From Xenorhabdus anantnagensis (GTDB lineage Bacteria; Pseudomonadota; Gammaproteobacteria; Enterobacterales; Enterobacteriaceae), in the NCBI RefSeq assembly GCF_028598555.1, contig NZ_JAQRFN010000031.1, forward strand, positions 1 through 34,318: DNA of 34,318 nt. Reading direction: 5' to 3'. Below, in pieces: positions 1 to 8,188 of this stretch. Both the position numbers and the translations under genes were made by a program. Position 1 is the first letter of the stretch, and each line of letters begins with the position of its first letter. The notes beneath the pieces are model-generated. The model was not told the DNA's origin. It worked only from the letters and a program-made list of their open reading frames with translations, and did not search any database.

Positions 1-152
1 CCTATCTCAGCGGTGATCTGGGATGGCTTGACTCCCCTGGCAAGCATGAGCAAACCCGTTCCTCGCGTACGGATGTCCCGGTGTGGGTGATTCAAAGCAA
101 GTTGTTGCAATGTCATTCGTTCAGGCTCAGAAAGTGTTATCTTCGATTTCAT
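1..152 (-). pseudogene. IS630-family transposase, N-terminal part (cut by window edge)
   Basis: Reading leftward from an ATG at 152, 50 codons stay open to the window edge. The peptide begins MKSKITLSEPER and continues through a helix-turn-helix-like stretch (RTRGTGLLMLARGVKPSQIT). This is the usual DNA-binding start of IS630/Tc1-type transposases, which have an 'L...ER..L..L......R.RA..LL..A.G' pattern followed by 'I'. The catalytic DDE part would lie outside the window, so intactness cannot be judged. No other element overlaps it. It is the first of many IS pieces in the left 9 kb. Confidence 0.6.
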
Positions 153-428
153 AAGAACAAGCAGAAAGTCGGATTATCGGGTTATCGATTATAACAGTAA
201 TGCAGATAATTTATCTGATTAACTTAATAATGTAATTAGCACTAATTTATTGAATAATTGGGTGATGATATCAATTTATTGAATCATGTATTGTATGTCT
301 ATTTGGAGAACATTCAGAGGGCAAAGATTGAAGTTCTGTCGCATTAACAGAGAAAGTCTGAGTAAATGTGGGGTTGATTACTATTTAACCTGAGATTCGT
401 TTAAGAAGGGAACTAAAGTGCCTGAGGC
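153..428. other. AT-rich spacer with the outer end of IS982 copy A
   Basis: No gene is visible here. The first part is AT-rich and should contain the IS630 end. From about 384 the sequence matches, base for base over short runs, the stretch outside the second IS982 copy when that copy is read on the minus strand (5665 down to 5600). The shared core TTTAACCTGAG near 384-394 therefore marks the likely outer end of the IS982 element. Confidence 0.4.
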
Positions 429-476
429 ATGATCAACGTTTTTGTCAAAGAAAACAAATTGTGGAGCCCCTCAGTC

Positions 477-1048
477 ATGGTTAATTTAGAAGAACTTTAC
501 TGCTGCGTCAATGACTTTTGCCAAAAATTTATCCCTCTCTGGCATCAACAGCTCATTGAATGCGGATTACTCAAACGGCACCGCGAAGCGTCCCTTTCTC
601 TCAGTGAAGTCATGACGATCCTCATTTTATTCCACATGGGCCATTATTGTAATTTTAAAATGTTTTATATTAAACATGTAAAACAATATCTTATGGATGA
701 TTTTCCCGGATTAGTCAGCTATACCCGAATGCTCACTCTGAAGAAAAGGGCATTGATCCCTTTATGCGCTTTTCTTTCGTCACGCAAGGCTAAAACCCAA
801 GGGATCGCTTTTATTGATCCCACCAAAATTGCCGTTTGTCATAACCTTCGCATTCCCCGTCATCGGGTATTTGAGGGAATTGCACAACGAGGTAAAATGA
901 GTACCGGTTGGTTTTATGGCTTTAAACTTCATCTGGTTATCAATGATTGTGGTGAACTTTTGGCCGTGAAATTAACCGCAGGAAATAAGGATGATCGTCA
1001 TCCTGTCAAAGCGCTGGCAAAAGGGTTAACGGGATGTTTATATGGCGA
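477..1048 (+). pseudogene. IS982-family transposase, copy A, 3' end lost to an IS110 insertion
   Basis: The protein has the IS982 pattern: an N-terminal helical region starting VNLEELYCCVNDFCQKF, then the catalytic core with AFIDPTK, GWFYGFKLHL and the run ending GCLYGD. The start is placed at the ATG at 477 because similarity to the second copy begins there; the longer frame from 429 reads IS end sequence. It matches the minus-strand copy at 4858-5572 until codon GAT at about 1045. There copy B continues with KGYLSQ, while copy A switches abruptly to unrelated DNA that leads into an IS110 transposase. The C-terminal third, including part of the active site, is missing, so this is a dead fragment. 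Its preserved part has no frameshift, unlike copy B. Confidence 0.85.
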
Positions 1049-1317
1049 TAGTAAGAATACCTCTGTCGGAGGCTATAGACCCAAGATTTTTTAATCTATT
1101 CTTCTGATGTATGGCGTTTTTTCTGTTTCCTGACCCGTACGGCGATTGACTGAATCGTGTCCTCCCTTTGATCTGTCGGTGACAAGAATACGCCATAAGA
1201 GGGTTCTCCTCAAGGTACGCGTGACTCAAGAAAGGCCTGACGGCTTGTCTCTTTACTGTCCTGTCCGGGGTATCTGTCAGGAGAAATCAGTGGATTTTTT
1301 CACAGAGACTTTATCCT
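1049..1317 (+). ncRNA. IS110 left-end non-coding region, candidate bridge RNA
   Basis: This 270-base stretch lies between the point where IS982 copy A is cut and the start codon of an IS110-group transposase fragment. It has no coding capacity of its own. IS110-group elements are known to carry a structured 'bridge' RNA in the left end ahead of the recombinase gene, with loops that pair to target and donor DNA. The position, the length, and the preserved left end with its transposase start fit that model. The RNA itself was not folded here, so this is a positional call. The element's right end is missing, so the RNA would have no complete donor. Confidence 0.4.
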
Positions 1318-1590
1318 ATGGCTGACATTCAGCAAGGCGTCATCGGTGGTGTTGATACCCATAAAGACCTGCACGTTGCGGCGGTCGTTGATCATCATAA
1401 TTGTGTTGTAGGGCGCGAATTTTTTCCGGCAACCCGAAAGGGATATGGTCAAATGTTATCCTGGATGAAATCATTTGGAACACTAATACGGGTAGGTATT
1501 GAATGTACAGGTTCATATGGTGCAGGTTTATTGCGCTATTTTCAGATGGAACATGTTGAAGTCCTTGAGGTGACTGCGCCCGATTGTAGT
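1318..1590 (+). pseudogene. IS110-family transposase, N-terminal fragment
   Basis: The frame opens MADIQQGVIGGVDTHKD and runs through the RuvC-like start of IS110 recombinases: the first catalytic Asp in GVDTHKD, the hydrophobic strand LHVAAVVD, and the acidic motif GIECTGSYG. After TAPDC (about 1590) the expected continuation with the next Asp-containing segment (usually ...K.D..DA) is replaced by unrelated sequence, leaving about 91 of some 330-400 residues. The fragment sits inside IS982 copy A, so it inserted after that element and was then truncated by a deletion that brought in the tail of another gene. Confidence 0.8.
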
Positions 1591-1592
1591 GG

Positions 1593-1792
1593 TATAAGGA
1601 TCTCGGACACCTCAATAGCTTGTTGAAATACCTACGTGTTATTTGGGGATATTTAGAGCGAATACAAGGTATTTGTCAGAAATATTTAACCTTTTCGAAA
1701 GGCAATGGATCAAATCTTGCCATCCATTACTTCTTGTATCTCAAAACTAGCAAATTATCTGAAATAACAATTCGAGCCGTAGCTCACTTTGG
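1593..1792 (+). pseudogene. 3' end of an unknown gene, possibly an immunity gene, interrupted by a group II intron
   Basis: From about 1593 one frame is open without a start: WYKDLGHLNSLLKYLRVIWGY and on to SEITIRAVAHF at the intron boundary. When the intron (1793-3959) is removed in silico, the frame reads FGQR and then stop TGA, and the ATG of the EndoU-like toxin fragment follows only five bases later. A short gene ending right at the ribosome-binding site of a toxin fragment resembles the immunity-plus-orphan-toxin arrays behind CDI and Rhs genes. I do not recognise the protein family, and the immunity role is inferred from arrangement only. The 5' part was lost where IS110 now ends. Confidence 0.35.
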
Positions 1793-1796
1793 TCGG

Positions 1797-1866
1797 ATAG
1801 ACGACACCTGTTACCAAGTGCCGTCCTCCTAAGAACCATACGTGCAACTTTCACTGCATACGGCTC
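1797..1866 (-). ncRNA. Group II intron domains V and VI
   Basis: On the minus strand, 1866-1833 forms a 34-base hairpin starting GAGCCGTATG and ending CGTATGGTTC with a GAAA-type tip: the catalytic domain V. It is followed by a GC-rich hairpin (GGACGGCAC...GTGTCGTC) that should be domain VI carrying the branch-point A. The strands of domain V still pair without disruption, so the ribozyme core looks better preserved than its protein. Confidence 0.8.
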
Positions 1867-1902
1867 AAGCCTCCACTAAGGCGTATTACGTTACCCAGCA
1901 AC

Positions 1903-3376
1903 CTACATTGCAGTCAGAGCAGGATCGTCCCAAGAGTGACGACTTTCCTTTTTCGATTTCCTCTTAACCAAATAGATTTGGTATTGAGGATCGAATGGCG
2001 TAGCGACATTCCTAATCTTCACATGCCTTTTTATCGGCGTTTGAGCTATTTGAACCAGATTAAAATGGCAGTCCATGTTGGCTATTTTCTGCCAGCCATG
2101 AAATTGCCATTCTCCTTGACGGTTCATGTAGTATTTTCGACGTACCCAATCTTTGGATTTAGTTGGATGACGTTTGACCGCCTACCGCCATAACAACCAG
2201 AAGAGTTGATGACCTAGATAGCCAAAGGTTCGCTTTGCCACGCAATGGCGATAGTAATTCGCCCATCCTCTCAGTTTGGGATTCAACATGTTGATGAGAT
2301 CGTTTACTGACGTCGTTGCGTGTCTCTTAATGAGTTCGCGTAAGTGACTCAAAAATGATAGCACGTTACTTTTACTCGGTTTTATGAGGAGCTTGCCTCT
2401 GTACTTTCTAAGATTAAACCCAATAAAATCAAAGCCATCATTGATATGAGTGATATGCGTTTTCTCTTCGGAGAGTGTCAAACCTCTTTCTCTGAGAAAA
2501 TCAATGAGCTGTGGCTTGACTTCATTCAACAAAACATCTTCTGATGTCCCTGTAATCACGAAGTCATCAGCGTATCCGATGAAGTTTATTCTATCGCCCG
2601 TTTTACGTGCCACTTCTTTAACCAGCTTTTCCAAGCCAGCCAACGTCAGTAGCATGAGCGTCGGAGAGATAATACCGCCTTGCGGTGTTCCTTCCGCTGT
2701 TCGATAAAACAATCCTTTATCGAGATAAAACCCGATCCAAGCCACTGCTTCAGTATCCGTTTGTCTATTTGAATATTTTCAATTAGCCATTGATGCCCGA
2801 TCTTATCGAAGCAGGCTTTGATATCCCCTTCCAAAACCCATCGGGCAGAACGTTTTGACACAAGCATTTGAAGCATTGTGCAATCGCGTCTGCCGTGCGG
2901 CGGTTAGGTCGAAAACCGTCGCTGTTCGGGTCAGCTATCGTCTCAGAAATTGGCTCCAAAGCAAGAAGATACAACGCTTGCTGCGCTCTATCTATCATGC
3001 AAGGGATGCCTAACGGTCTGAGTTTGCCGTTTTTCTTGGGGATATAGAGATGCCTGAGTGGTTTAGCTTGATAGCCTTTCCGACTCCATTGATTTGCCGC
3101 AGCCATGCGACGGGCATCTGTGTTCCAAATGATGCCGTCAACTCCTGGTGTGTGACTGCCTTTGTTTTAAGACACTCGCTTAACAGCAAGCAGTTTTGCT
3201 GATCTTGAGTGCGTGAGTATCCACTGCAACGCTTTCGCCTTGCCGTGTTTACCCTCTCGGGTTGTTTTTGCAATGCGCATTTGAAGCGTTAACACATGCG
3301 ACTCAATCGCTTTCCAGTCAATGGATTGCCACTGTGTGCCGTTAGGAGAGGCACTCACTTCTGTAGAAGCCATCAT
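1903..3376 (-). pseudogene. ltrA: Group II intron reverse transcriptase/maturase, decayed
   Basis: The start is the ATG at 3376 (MMASTEVSAS), preceded by GGAG. The protein shows the maturase N-terminal region, RT blocks with LYIPKKNGKLRPLGIP, GFRPNRRTADAI, LEGDIKACFDKI and GTPQGGIISP, the catalytic YADD, and a C-terminal part ending in a degraded HNH-like segment (VKIRNVATPFDP). At least four lesions are visible: an in-frame TAA at 3167-3169 (after AVKRVS), a frameshift near 2870, another near 2740, and an in-frame TAG at 2182-2184 (after LFWLLWR, where a Trp is expected). The protein cannot be made, although the YADD block is intact. Excision or mobility would need a maturase from elsewhere. 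Confidence 0.85.
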
Positions 3377-3976
3377 TTGCGTTTCTCCTTCAATAAAGTT
3401 CTTCAAATTATCCTGCAATGGGAGACCAGCCAGAAGTTGGCTCGCTTTCGCGCCAGATATCAATCTGTATCCGCCTCATTACAACGCGGCCTTCGCTTTT
3501 TCTAGCCTCCTTTACCTGCACATCTATCGGCTCTCTTCACAGACCACTTTCCCAACGGGAGATATACAGGCTTACCCTGTTCCGTATGTCGCGCAAAATA
3601 TCAGGTTAGATGCCCACTCTAGTACGGAGAGCTTATCGATCACGAAAGAGTACTGCCCAACTTCTTTCCCGCTCTCGTTGCCATTTTGGCCACAGCGTAT
3701 TAACCACTTCCGCTGTTTCTCACATCACGCACTTTACATGGATTCACCTATGTTCATCATACTGACACTCTGGCACTTACCCGATCTGTGGTTATCAGGA
3801 AGAACTTCCTCTCACGATTCAATTCCCATTCAGCTTTGTGGCCGAATTTCGTTACATTGTCGGATCCGCTGCTTTATTCAGAATCCTAGGGTCACCTGGT
3901 GATACAGGTGGTTCACTCTTCTCGTGGTGAACAACGCTTCATACGACTTCAGGTCGCACGGACAGAGGTGAGTTCT

Positions 3977-4185
3977 ATGAAATCTAAGGATAGAAAAGAT
4001 TTTCCTAACGGAAGGCTAAAGAGTGGCGGGCATGGTCAATCAGCTATTAATGAGTTAGACGCTAGAGGTATTGCTTACAATATAGAGCATACTTATCCTA
4101 ACGGTGTACGGGTAGGAAATATACCTAGCCATCCTTCTAAAGGAAAGCGCACAGGAACAGGTCAATCATGGTTCCCAGAGCATTT
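3977..4185 (+). pseudogene. EndoU-like RNase toxin module, truncated
   Basis: The ATG at 3977 is preceded by a strong GAGGTGAG. The peptide contains SGGHGQSAINELDARGIAYN, NGVRVGNIPSH and KRTGTGQSWFPE. This ordered pattern (GGHGQ..., then YNI...NGVRVGNIP.H, then KR.G..QSWFP..W) is what I associate with bacterial EndoU-type toxin tips of CDI/Rhs/MafB proteins. The assignment is from memory of the pattern, and other nuclease toxin families are possible. After WFPE the sequence runs into the reverse transcriptase of another group II intron fragment, so the last part of the toxin (usually W..K.I...) is missing. It carries no secretion domain of its own, as in orphan toxin modules. Confidence 0.5.
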
Positions 4186-4396
4186 CCGCGAGGGTTTGAC
4201 CATCCACGCCTGCCGCACCTTGATTGGTTTTAACCAATAACCAGGCACGATACACAGCCCTTTTCTCAATGACAAACGGTTTTGCCTTAACCTCCGTATC
4301 TCCTCCTGCCTGACAGTTGGATACCGGGTAAGGCTGCCTGACGTGCCCCCTTCGCTCCACATTCATTACACATATTTCCTCACTACTACGAGTCAC
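4186..4396 (-). pseudogene. ltrA: Group II intron reverse transcriptase, N-terminal stub
   Basis: The frame from about 4396 contains FVIEKRAVYRAWLLVKTNQG followed by AAGVDGQTLAEM, the typical RT-0 region of LtrA-type proteins (V..AY..VK.N.GAAGVDG.T). It stops a few codons later at the junction with the EndoU-like fragment. Only about 70 residues remain of some 420-600. Its sequence is closer to the general LtrA pattern than the first intron's protein, which agrees with two different intron lineages. Confidence 0.65.
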
Positions 4397-4857
4397 TCCG
4401 CCCCCGTACCCCCCATCGGTACTCTCATACTTGTCAATTTAGTGACTGGCTTTTCTCCCTTGACATCGTGATGACGGTTTCCCGCAGTTCCCAGAAAGAG
4501 CCCGATACAAAGTCACGCCCACTCTACGCCGGACACCACCTGCGCAGCATGCGGAATTCACTCACAGATTTATCCCGGAAGATAGAAACGCCCCCGGTTT
4601 TGATGTCAAATCTCTTCTTTACGACGCGTCCACATGGGTTCGGTTTTACTCATCTCTTTGTACCCTACCTGCCGAACTATTGTTCGCGCTTTGACCTCAA
4701 CGCTCACAACCACCGCTCTTTACGGCAGCCGCTTGAGGGGGGGTTGAAGCCGGCTTCCGACAGCGGACTTCGGTGGGCCTGCCACCATCTCCTCCTGAGC
4801 TTATGCTACATACTGGCTGCGTTTCCTATGCTGCCAGTTTGTATGCCTGCGGCACAC
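4186..4857 (-). mobile_element. Second group II intron, 5' fragment, inserted in IS982 copy B
   Basis: Read leftward, the fragment starts with GTGTG at 4857 exactly where IS982 copy B departs from its coding sequence (after ...FLIES, overlapping the GTGT). This is the standard 5' intron terminus. It then runs through about 460 bases of GC-rich structured DNA (domains I-III) into the start of a reverse transcriptase, and ends at the junction with the toxin fragment near 4186. Domains IV (most), V and VI and the downstream IS982 exon are gone. The sequence is clearly different from the intron at 1793-3959, so two separate introns colonised this locus. Confidence 0.65.
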
Positions 4858-5572
4858 TTTCTATCAAAAATCGCCGTCTTAACATTAGCCTATCCCAGAG
4901 AGATAATGCTTTGGTCTTCATGTTACTCCGGACATGAGTGATTAACGTTATTCCTTCTGCTTCCAGTTCATCGCACAAGGCCTGTGACAAATACCCTTTA
5001 TCGCCATACAAACATCCTGTTAATCCTTGTACCAGTGCTTTAACGGGATGACGATCATCTTTATTTCCTGCGGTTAATTTCACGGCCAAAAGTTCACCGC
5101 AATCATTGATAACCAAATGAAGTTTAAAGCCATAAAACCAGCCTGTACTGGTTTTTCCTCGTTGTGCGACGCCCTCAAATACGCGATGACGGGGAATATG
5201 GAGGTTGTGACAAACAGCAATTTTGGTTGAATCAATAAAGGCGATCCCTTGGGTTTCAGCCTTGCGTGACGAAAAAAAGCACATAGAGGAATGAGCGCCC
5301 TTTGCTTTAAGGTTAACATACGGGTGTAGCTGACCAACCTGGGAAACTCGGCTTTAAGATAGTGTTTGACATGCTGAATATAAAACGTTTTAAAATCACG
5401 ATAATGGCTCATGTGGAATACAATGAGGAGCGTCATCACTTCACTGAGAGAAAGGGACGCTTCGCGGCGACGTTTGAGCAAGCCATTTTCAATTAACTGT
5501 TGATGCCAGAGAGGAATAAATTTTTGGCAAAAGTCATCGACGCAGCAGTAAAGTTCTTCTAAATTAGACATG
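4858..5572 (-). pseudogene. IS982-family transposase, copy B, frameshifted and interrupted by an intron
   Basis: From the ATG at 5572 the product reads SNLEELYCCVDDFCQKF and is nearly identical to copy A. A one-base deletion in a T-run (A-run at 5272-5278 on the plus strand) shifts the frame after LIPLCAFF. Copy A has an intact TTTTCTTT there. Downstream, the second frame restores the core AFIDSTK, GWFYGFKLHL and GCLYGDKGYLSQ through RRRFLIES, where the group II intron starts. The last 60 or so residues are absent. The outer end of the element lies near 5665, where similarity to the flank of copy A stops. Confidence 0.85.
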
Positions 5573-5828
5573 CCTGAGGATCTCCACGATTTTGTTTTCT
5601 TTGACAAAAACGTTGATCGTGCCTCAGGCACTTAGTTCCCTTCTTAAGCAAACCTCAGGTTAAATACGTAGCTTGGTTCAGAACGGTACACGGAAAAATA
5701 CGCTTAACCTTTTGATATTATTGGAAATTTGCATTGCAGGAAGCTGGATTTATGCCGCTGATTCCTAACCAATGTGCATACTTCCCGTTTAACTCTTTGA
5801 TAATCTCAGCAATCCCCAATGGGGGAAG

Positions 5829-6058
5829 CTATATCCATTCCCCAGACATCAACAGAATATTTTCAGAGCAGACTGCATATTTGCAGTCTGCCTGTACTAC
5901 CGCCGATTCAATGACCTTAATTTGTTCTTTTATGAAGCTGATCATTAAAATGATGCTTTCTCGAATTTCTGGATGGCAACTCCCCAACCTTTGGCGGCGA
6001 TGTGCGAGCATGGCTTGTAGCACTCGTTGTTTATGCGATTGAGCATACAAAAATTTTA
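5829..6058 (-). pseudogene. IS110/IS1111-type transposase relic
   Basis: The peptide RQRLGSCHPEIRESIILMIS followed by FIKEQIKVIE matches the linker helix region of IS110/IS1111 recombinases (R.RL...HP.IRESI...I..L..QI). It lacks both the N-terminal DEDD core and the C-terminal Ser domain in frame. Weakly similar residues seem to continue leftward to about 5740 after a frameshift. Its right edge overlaps the last codons of the cysteine protease at 6031, so this relic supplied the final residues of that gene. Confidence 0.55.
5868..5891. repeat. Perfect 10-bp inverted repeat
   Basis: GCAGACTGCA and TGCAGTCTGC are separated by four bases (TATT). It lies within the IS110-type relic. There is no T-run on either side, so it is not an obvious terminator. 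It may be a by-product of the rearrangements or an old IS-end structure. Confidence 0.5.
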
Positions 6059-6570
6059 TCACATGGCCTTGCAATCTCCCCTATTCCATCACGGTTAGGC
6101 CAATATTTTTCCTTAAACCATGTTCTAAAATTATGACAAGTCGGGAAATGGACGCAACCAAAATTAGGATCAAAAAAATCAACACCAGATAAAGTTACCG
6201 CTAGCCCAACAGCATGATCTACATACGCCAAAGCTTCATAACCTCCGGGGGTGGTGGCTAATTTTTCTACAATATTGTCTTCACCATAACAGATTCCATG
6301 CCTATAAGATAATCCGTTTTTATTAAGAAATTGAATGCCATCCATGCTTGTCGCTTTAAGATTTTCAACTATTTTTATATAACTAGGAAGTTTTATATTT
6401 CCTGGGAATAGGTGAGACTTTCCTGATTTGTGCATCTTTACCCAAGCCATTACCAAACTACTACAGGCTCCATTTTGCATAGTCGAAGAGAACTTAAGGG
6501 GAAAATTCAGAGTTTGATTGAAGCGAAATATCCAATTTCCTCCAAATTCATCAGCATCTAATAACGACAT
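6031..6570 (-). CDS. YopT-like cysteine protease (C58-type) effector
   Basis: The protein has 179 residues from the ATG at 6570, chosen because GGGAGGA lies ten bases upstream; a GTG at 6588 would overlap that site. The layout matches the CA-clan C58 (YopT/AvrPphB) fold: catalytic Cys36 in NGACSSLVMAWV, His119 in VDHAVGLAV, and Asp134 in FFDPNFG, the three landmarks of the family with normal spacing. YopT enzymes cut prenylated Rho GTPases near the C-terminus in host cells, and Photorhabdus has a relative, LopT. No N-terminal signal peptide is seen. Export would need type III secretion, a PVC/tail-type delivery device, or fusion partners that are not in the window. The last about 10 residues come from an adjoining IS110-type relic. 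The target is not predictable from sequence alone. Confidence 0.7.
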   Translation of the reverse strand: MSLLDADEFGGNWIFRFNQTLNFPLKFSSTMQNGACSSLVMAWVKMHKSGKSHLFPGNIKLPSYIKIVENLKATSMDGIQFLNKNGLSYRHGICYGEDNIVEKLATTPGGYEALAYVDHAVGLAVTLSGVDFFDPNFGCVHFPTCHNFRTWFKEKYWPNRDGIGEIARPCDKIFVCSIA

Positions 6571-6725
6571 TTTTAAATATCCTCCCACTCACTATAAGTT
6601 TGGTTTACGTCAAAAAGGTTAAGGGTAAAATATGTTAAAAACAGGATAAATGGGTTTTGTCTAATGTAAAGAGTTTTAAAAGAAGTTTTAGTAAAAATTC
6701 TGAACAGGCTCCATATTCCAGTGAA

Positions 6726-6763
6726 TTAGGTCGATTCCGGTAAAACGCCGGAATTAAACCTAA
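6726..6763. repeat. Nested inverted repeat (cruciform)
   Basis: ATTCCGG (6734-6740) pairs with CCGGAAT (6748-6754) around a 7-base loop. Outside it, TTAGGT (6726-6731) pairs with ACCTAA (6758-6763) across a small internal loop, giving a 13-bp two-part stem. It sits directly beside the 37-base repeat at 6767 and could be an IS end or recombination site relic. Confidence 0.55.
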
Positions 6764-6766
6764 CTA

Positions 6767-6803
6767 TTTGATATTCTCGGAAACCTCCATTGGAGGAAGC
6801 TGG
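6767..6803. repeat. 37-base dispersed repeat, copy 2 (copy 1 at 5711-5747)
   Basis: Both copies start TTTGATATT and end AGGAAGCTGG, and 31 of 37 positions agree by eye. Each has a small palindrome in the middle (CCTCCATTGGAGG here, TTGCATTGCAG in copy 1). On the minus strand both read as the same short coding tail (QLP.M..S.NIK), which suggests the ends of two related transposase genes. The two copies flank the YopT-like gene in the same orientation. Confidence 0.5.
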
Positions 6804-6884
6804 GCGATGTGTTTTTTTGCATATCGGTTCAAACTCTGCGTTTCAGAGTATTTTAGCCTTATCAATGGGTTATGGAGACTGTGA

Positions 6885-6908
6885 GCAAAGCCCGCTAAAG
6901 GGCTTTGC
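6885..6908. terminator. Perfect 9-bp hairpin
   Basis: GCAAAGCCC and GGGCTTTGC enclose a six-base loop. It is GC-rich enough to terminate transcription, but no T-run follows on either strand, so its function is open. Confidence 0.35.
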
Positions 6909-7169
6909 ATTGCCCGTGATACCTGAGCTTTGCCCCTGCGGGTTGGTGTAAGTAAACGGATTGATCAAAGTCGGGATTCTGTCTTAGTTAACTGGACAAA
7001 TTTTCCCTGTGACCGTGGAAGACATAGATTAGATCTATTTCTAAGGGTTCATCCAGAATCTCAAGACAAACCCGAGAAAATAATCAGTCAGATACCGAGT
7101 GGATACTTAATGAGGCGACCCCCGTGTTGATTTGAGTATCATCGAAGCCGCCTACGTCCACGATAATTT

Positions 7170-7814
<645 letters not shown>

Positions 7815-7953
7815 TCAGGGGAATGGGTATAGGAATATTTGCTTTAGTTTCAGTCGTTAACTAATTGTTAAGTATTATTCGCTTGTTGTTAGGTGGGAAT
7901 GGGTTTAAGTGTTGTTACAATAATGTTACTACAAACGAAATATGGAGAATAAA

Positions 7954-8124
7954 ATGAAAAAATTCATTCTTCTTTGCCTGGTGGCAAGCACGACTCTTTT
8001 AGCTTCAATGCAGACTTATGCTTATGCCTGCGCACCCTTGATTCTATCCCCGCTAGCATATGCAGACTGTGTAGCTAGATGTACTTCGGAACAGCCGGGA
8101 GTAGGGAGTTTACTCTGTGTTTAA
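7954..8124 (+). CDS. Small secreted four-cysteine peptide B
   Basis: The start is the ATG at 7954, six bases after GGAG; the in-frame ATG at 7942 overlaps that site. Residues 1-25 (MKKFILLCLVASTTLLASMQ, then TYAYA) are a Sec signal peptide. The mature part, about 31 residues, carries Cys in the order C-x12-C-x3-C-x11-C (CAPL...AYADCVARC...LLCV). Spacing and the Tyr before the second Cys match peptide A at 7170-7343, while the rest differs, so they are probably divergent paralogues. The Cys directly after a possible cut site (YAYA-C) could suggest a lipoprotein, but the lipobox is poor (Tyr at -3). A hairpin follows 10 bases downstream. Function is unknown. Confidence 0.6.
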   Translation: MKKFILLCLVASTTLLASMQTYAYACAPLILSPLAYADCVARCTSEQPGVGSLLCV

Positions 8125-8134
8125 TAACAATCAA

Positions 8135-8157
8135 GCAGGAGACAGGATCGCTCCTGC
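8135..8157 (+). terminator. Hairpin downstream of peptide B
   Basis: GCAGGAG and CTCCTGC form a perfect 7-bp stem with a nine-base loop, starting ten bases after the stop codon. No T-run follows (AACCCC), so if it terminates it does so weakly or with Rho. It could instead protect the 3' end of the short mRNA. Confidence 0.4.
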
Positions 8158-8188
8158 AACCCCAGCATCATTTGCTCTGAGGTGGTAC

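Larger units (their letters stand above)
1793..3959 (-). mobile_element. Group II intron, full length, maturase decayed
   Basis: The element reads leftward. Its 5' end at 3959 begins with the consensus GTGCG. Its 3' end, near 1793, follows a classic domain V (34 bases, 1833-1866) and a domain VI hairpin and ends ..CTATCCGAC. The length of about 2.17 kb is normal for a group II intron with an open reading frame in domain IV, and the reverse transcriptase lies in the expected place. It interrupts the short operon formed by the fragments at 1593-1792 and 3977-4190, in antisense orientation to them, so splicing of their mRNA could not remove it. Boundaries are good to a few bases at the 3' end. 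Confidence 0.8.
6571..7169. other. Intergenic region with hairpins, no convincing gene
   Basis: No coding sequence is supported. It holds upstream DNA of the cysteine protease, a long imperfect cruciform at 6726-6763, a 37-base repeat at 6767-6803, and a perfect 9-bp hairpin at 6885-6908. The plus-strand frame at 6930-7130 has no ribosome-binding site and no recognisable motif. Confidence 0.5.

Noticed and set aside
3321-3902. 193-residue open frame on the plus strand
   Set aside because: It lies antisense to the 5' structured part and N-terminal maturase region of the group II intron. It has no ribosome-binding site and no protein motif.
4468-4941. 157-residue open frame on the plus strand
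   Set aside because: It is antisense to domains I-III of the second group II intron and the end of IS982 copy B; frames in structured GC-rich DNA are often open by chance.
5815-5830. Third copy of the AGGAAGCT palindrome (CCCCAATGGGGGAAGCT)
   Set aside because: Only the short palindrome and the GGAAGCT tail match; the left half of the 37-base repeat is absent, so it may be coincidence.
6930-7130. 66-residue frame starting MPLRVGVSKR
   Set aside because: No ribosome-binding site, no recognisable motif, and placed in rearranged DNA between IS relics.
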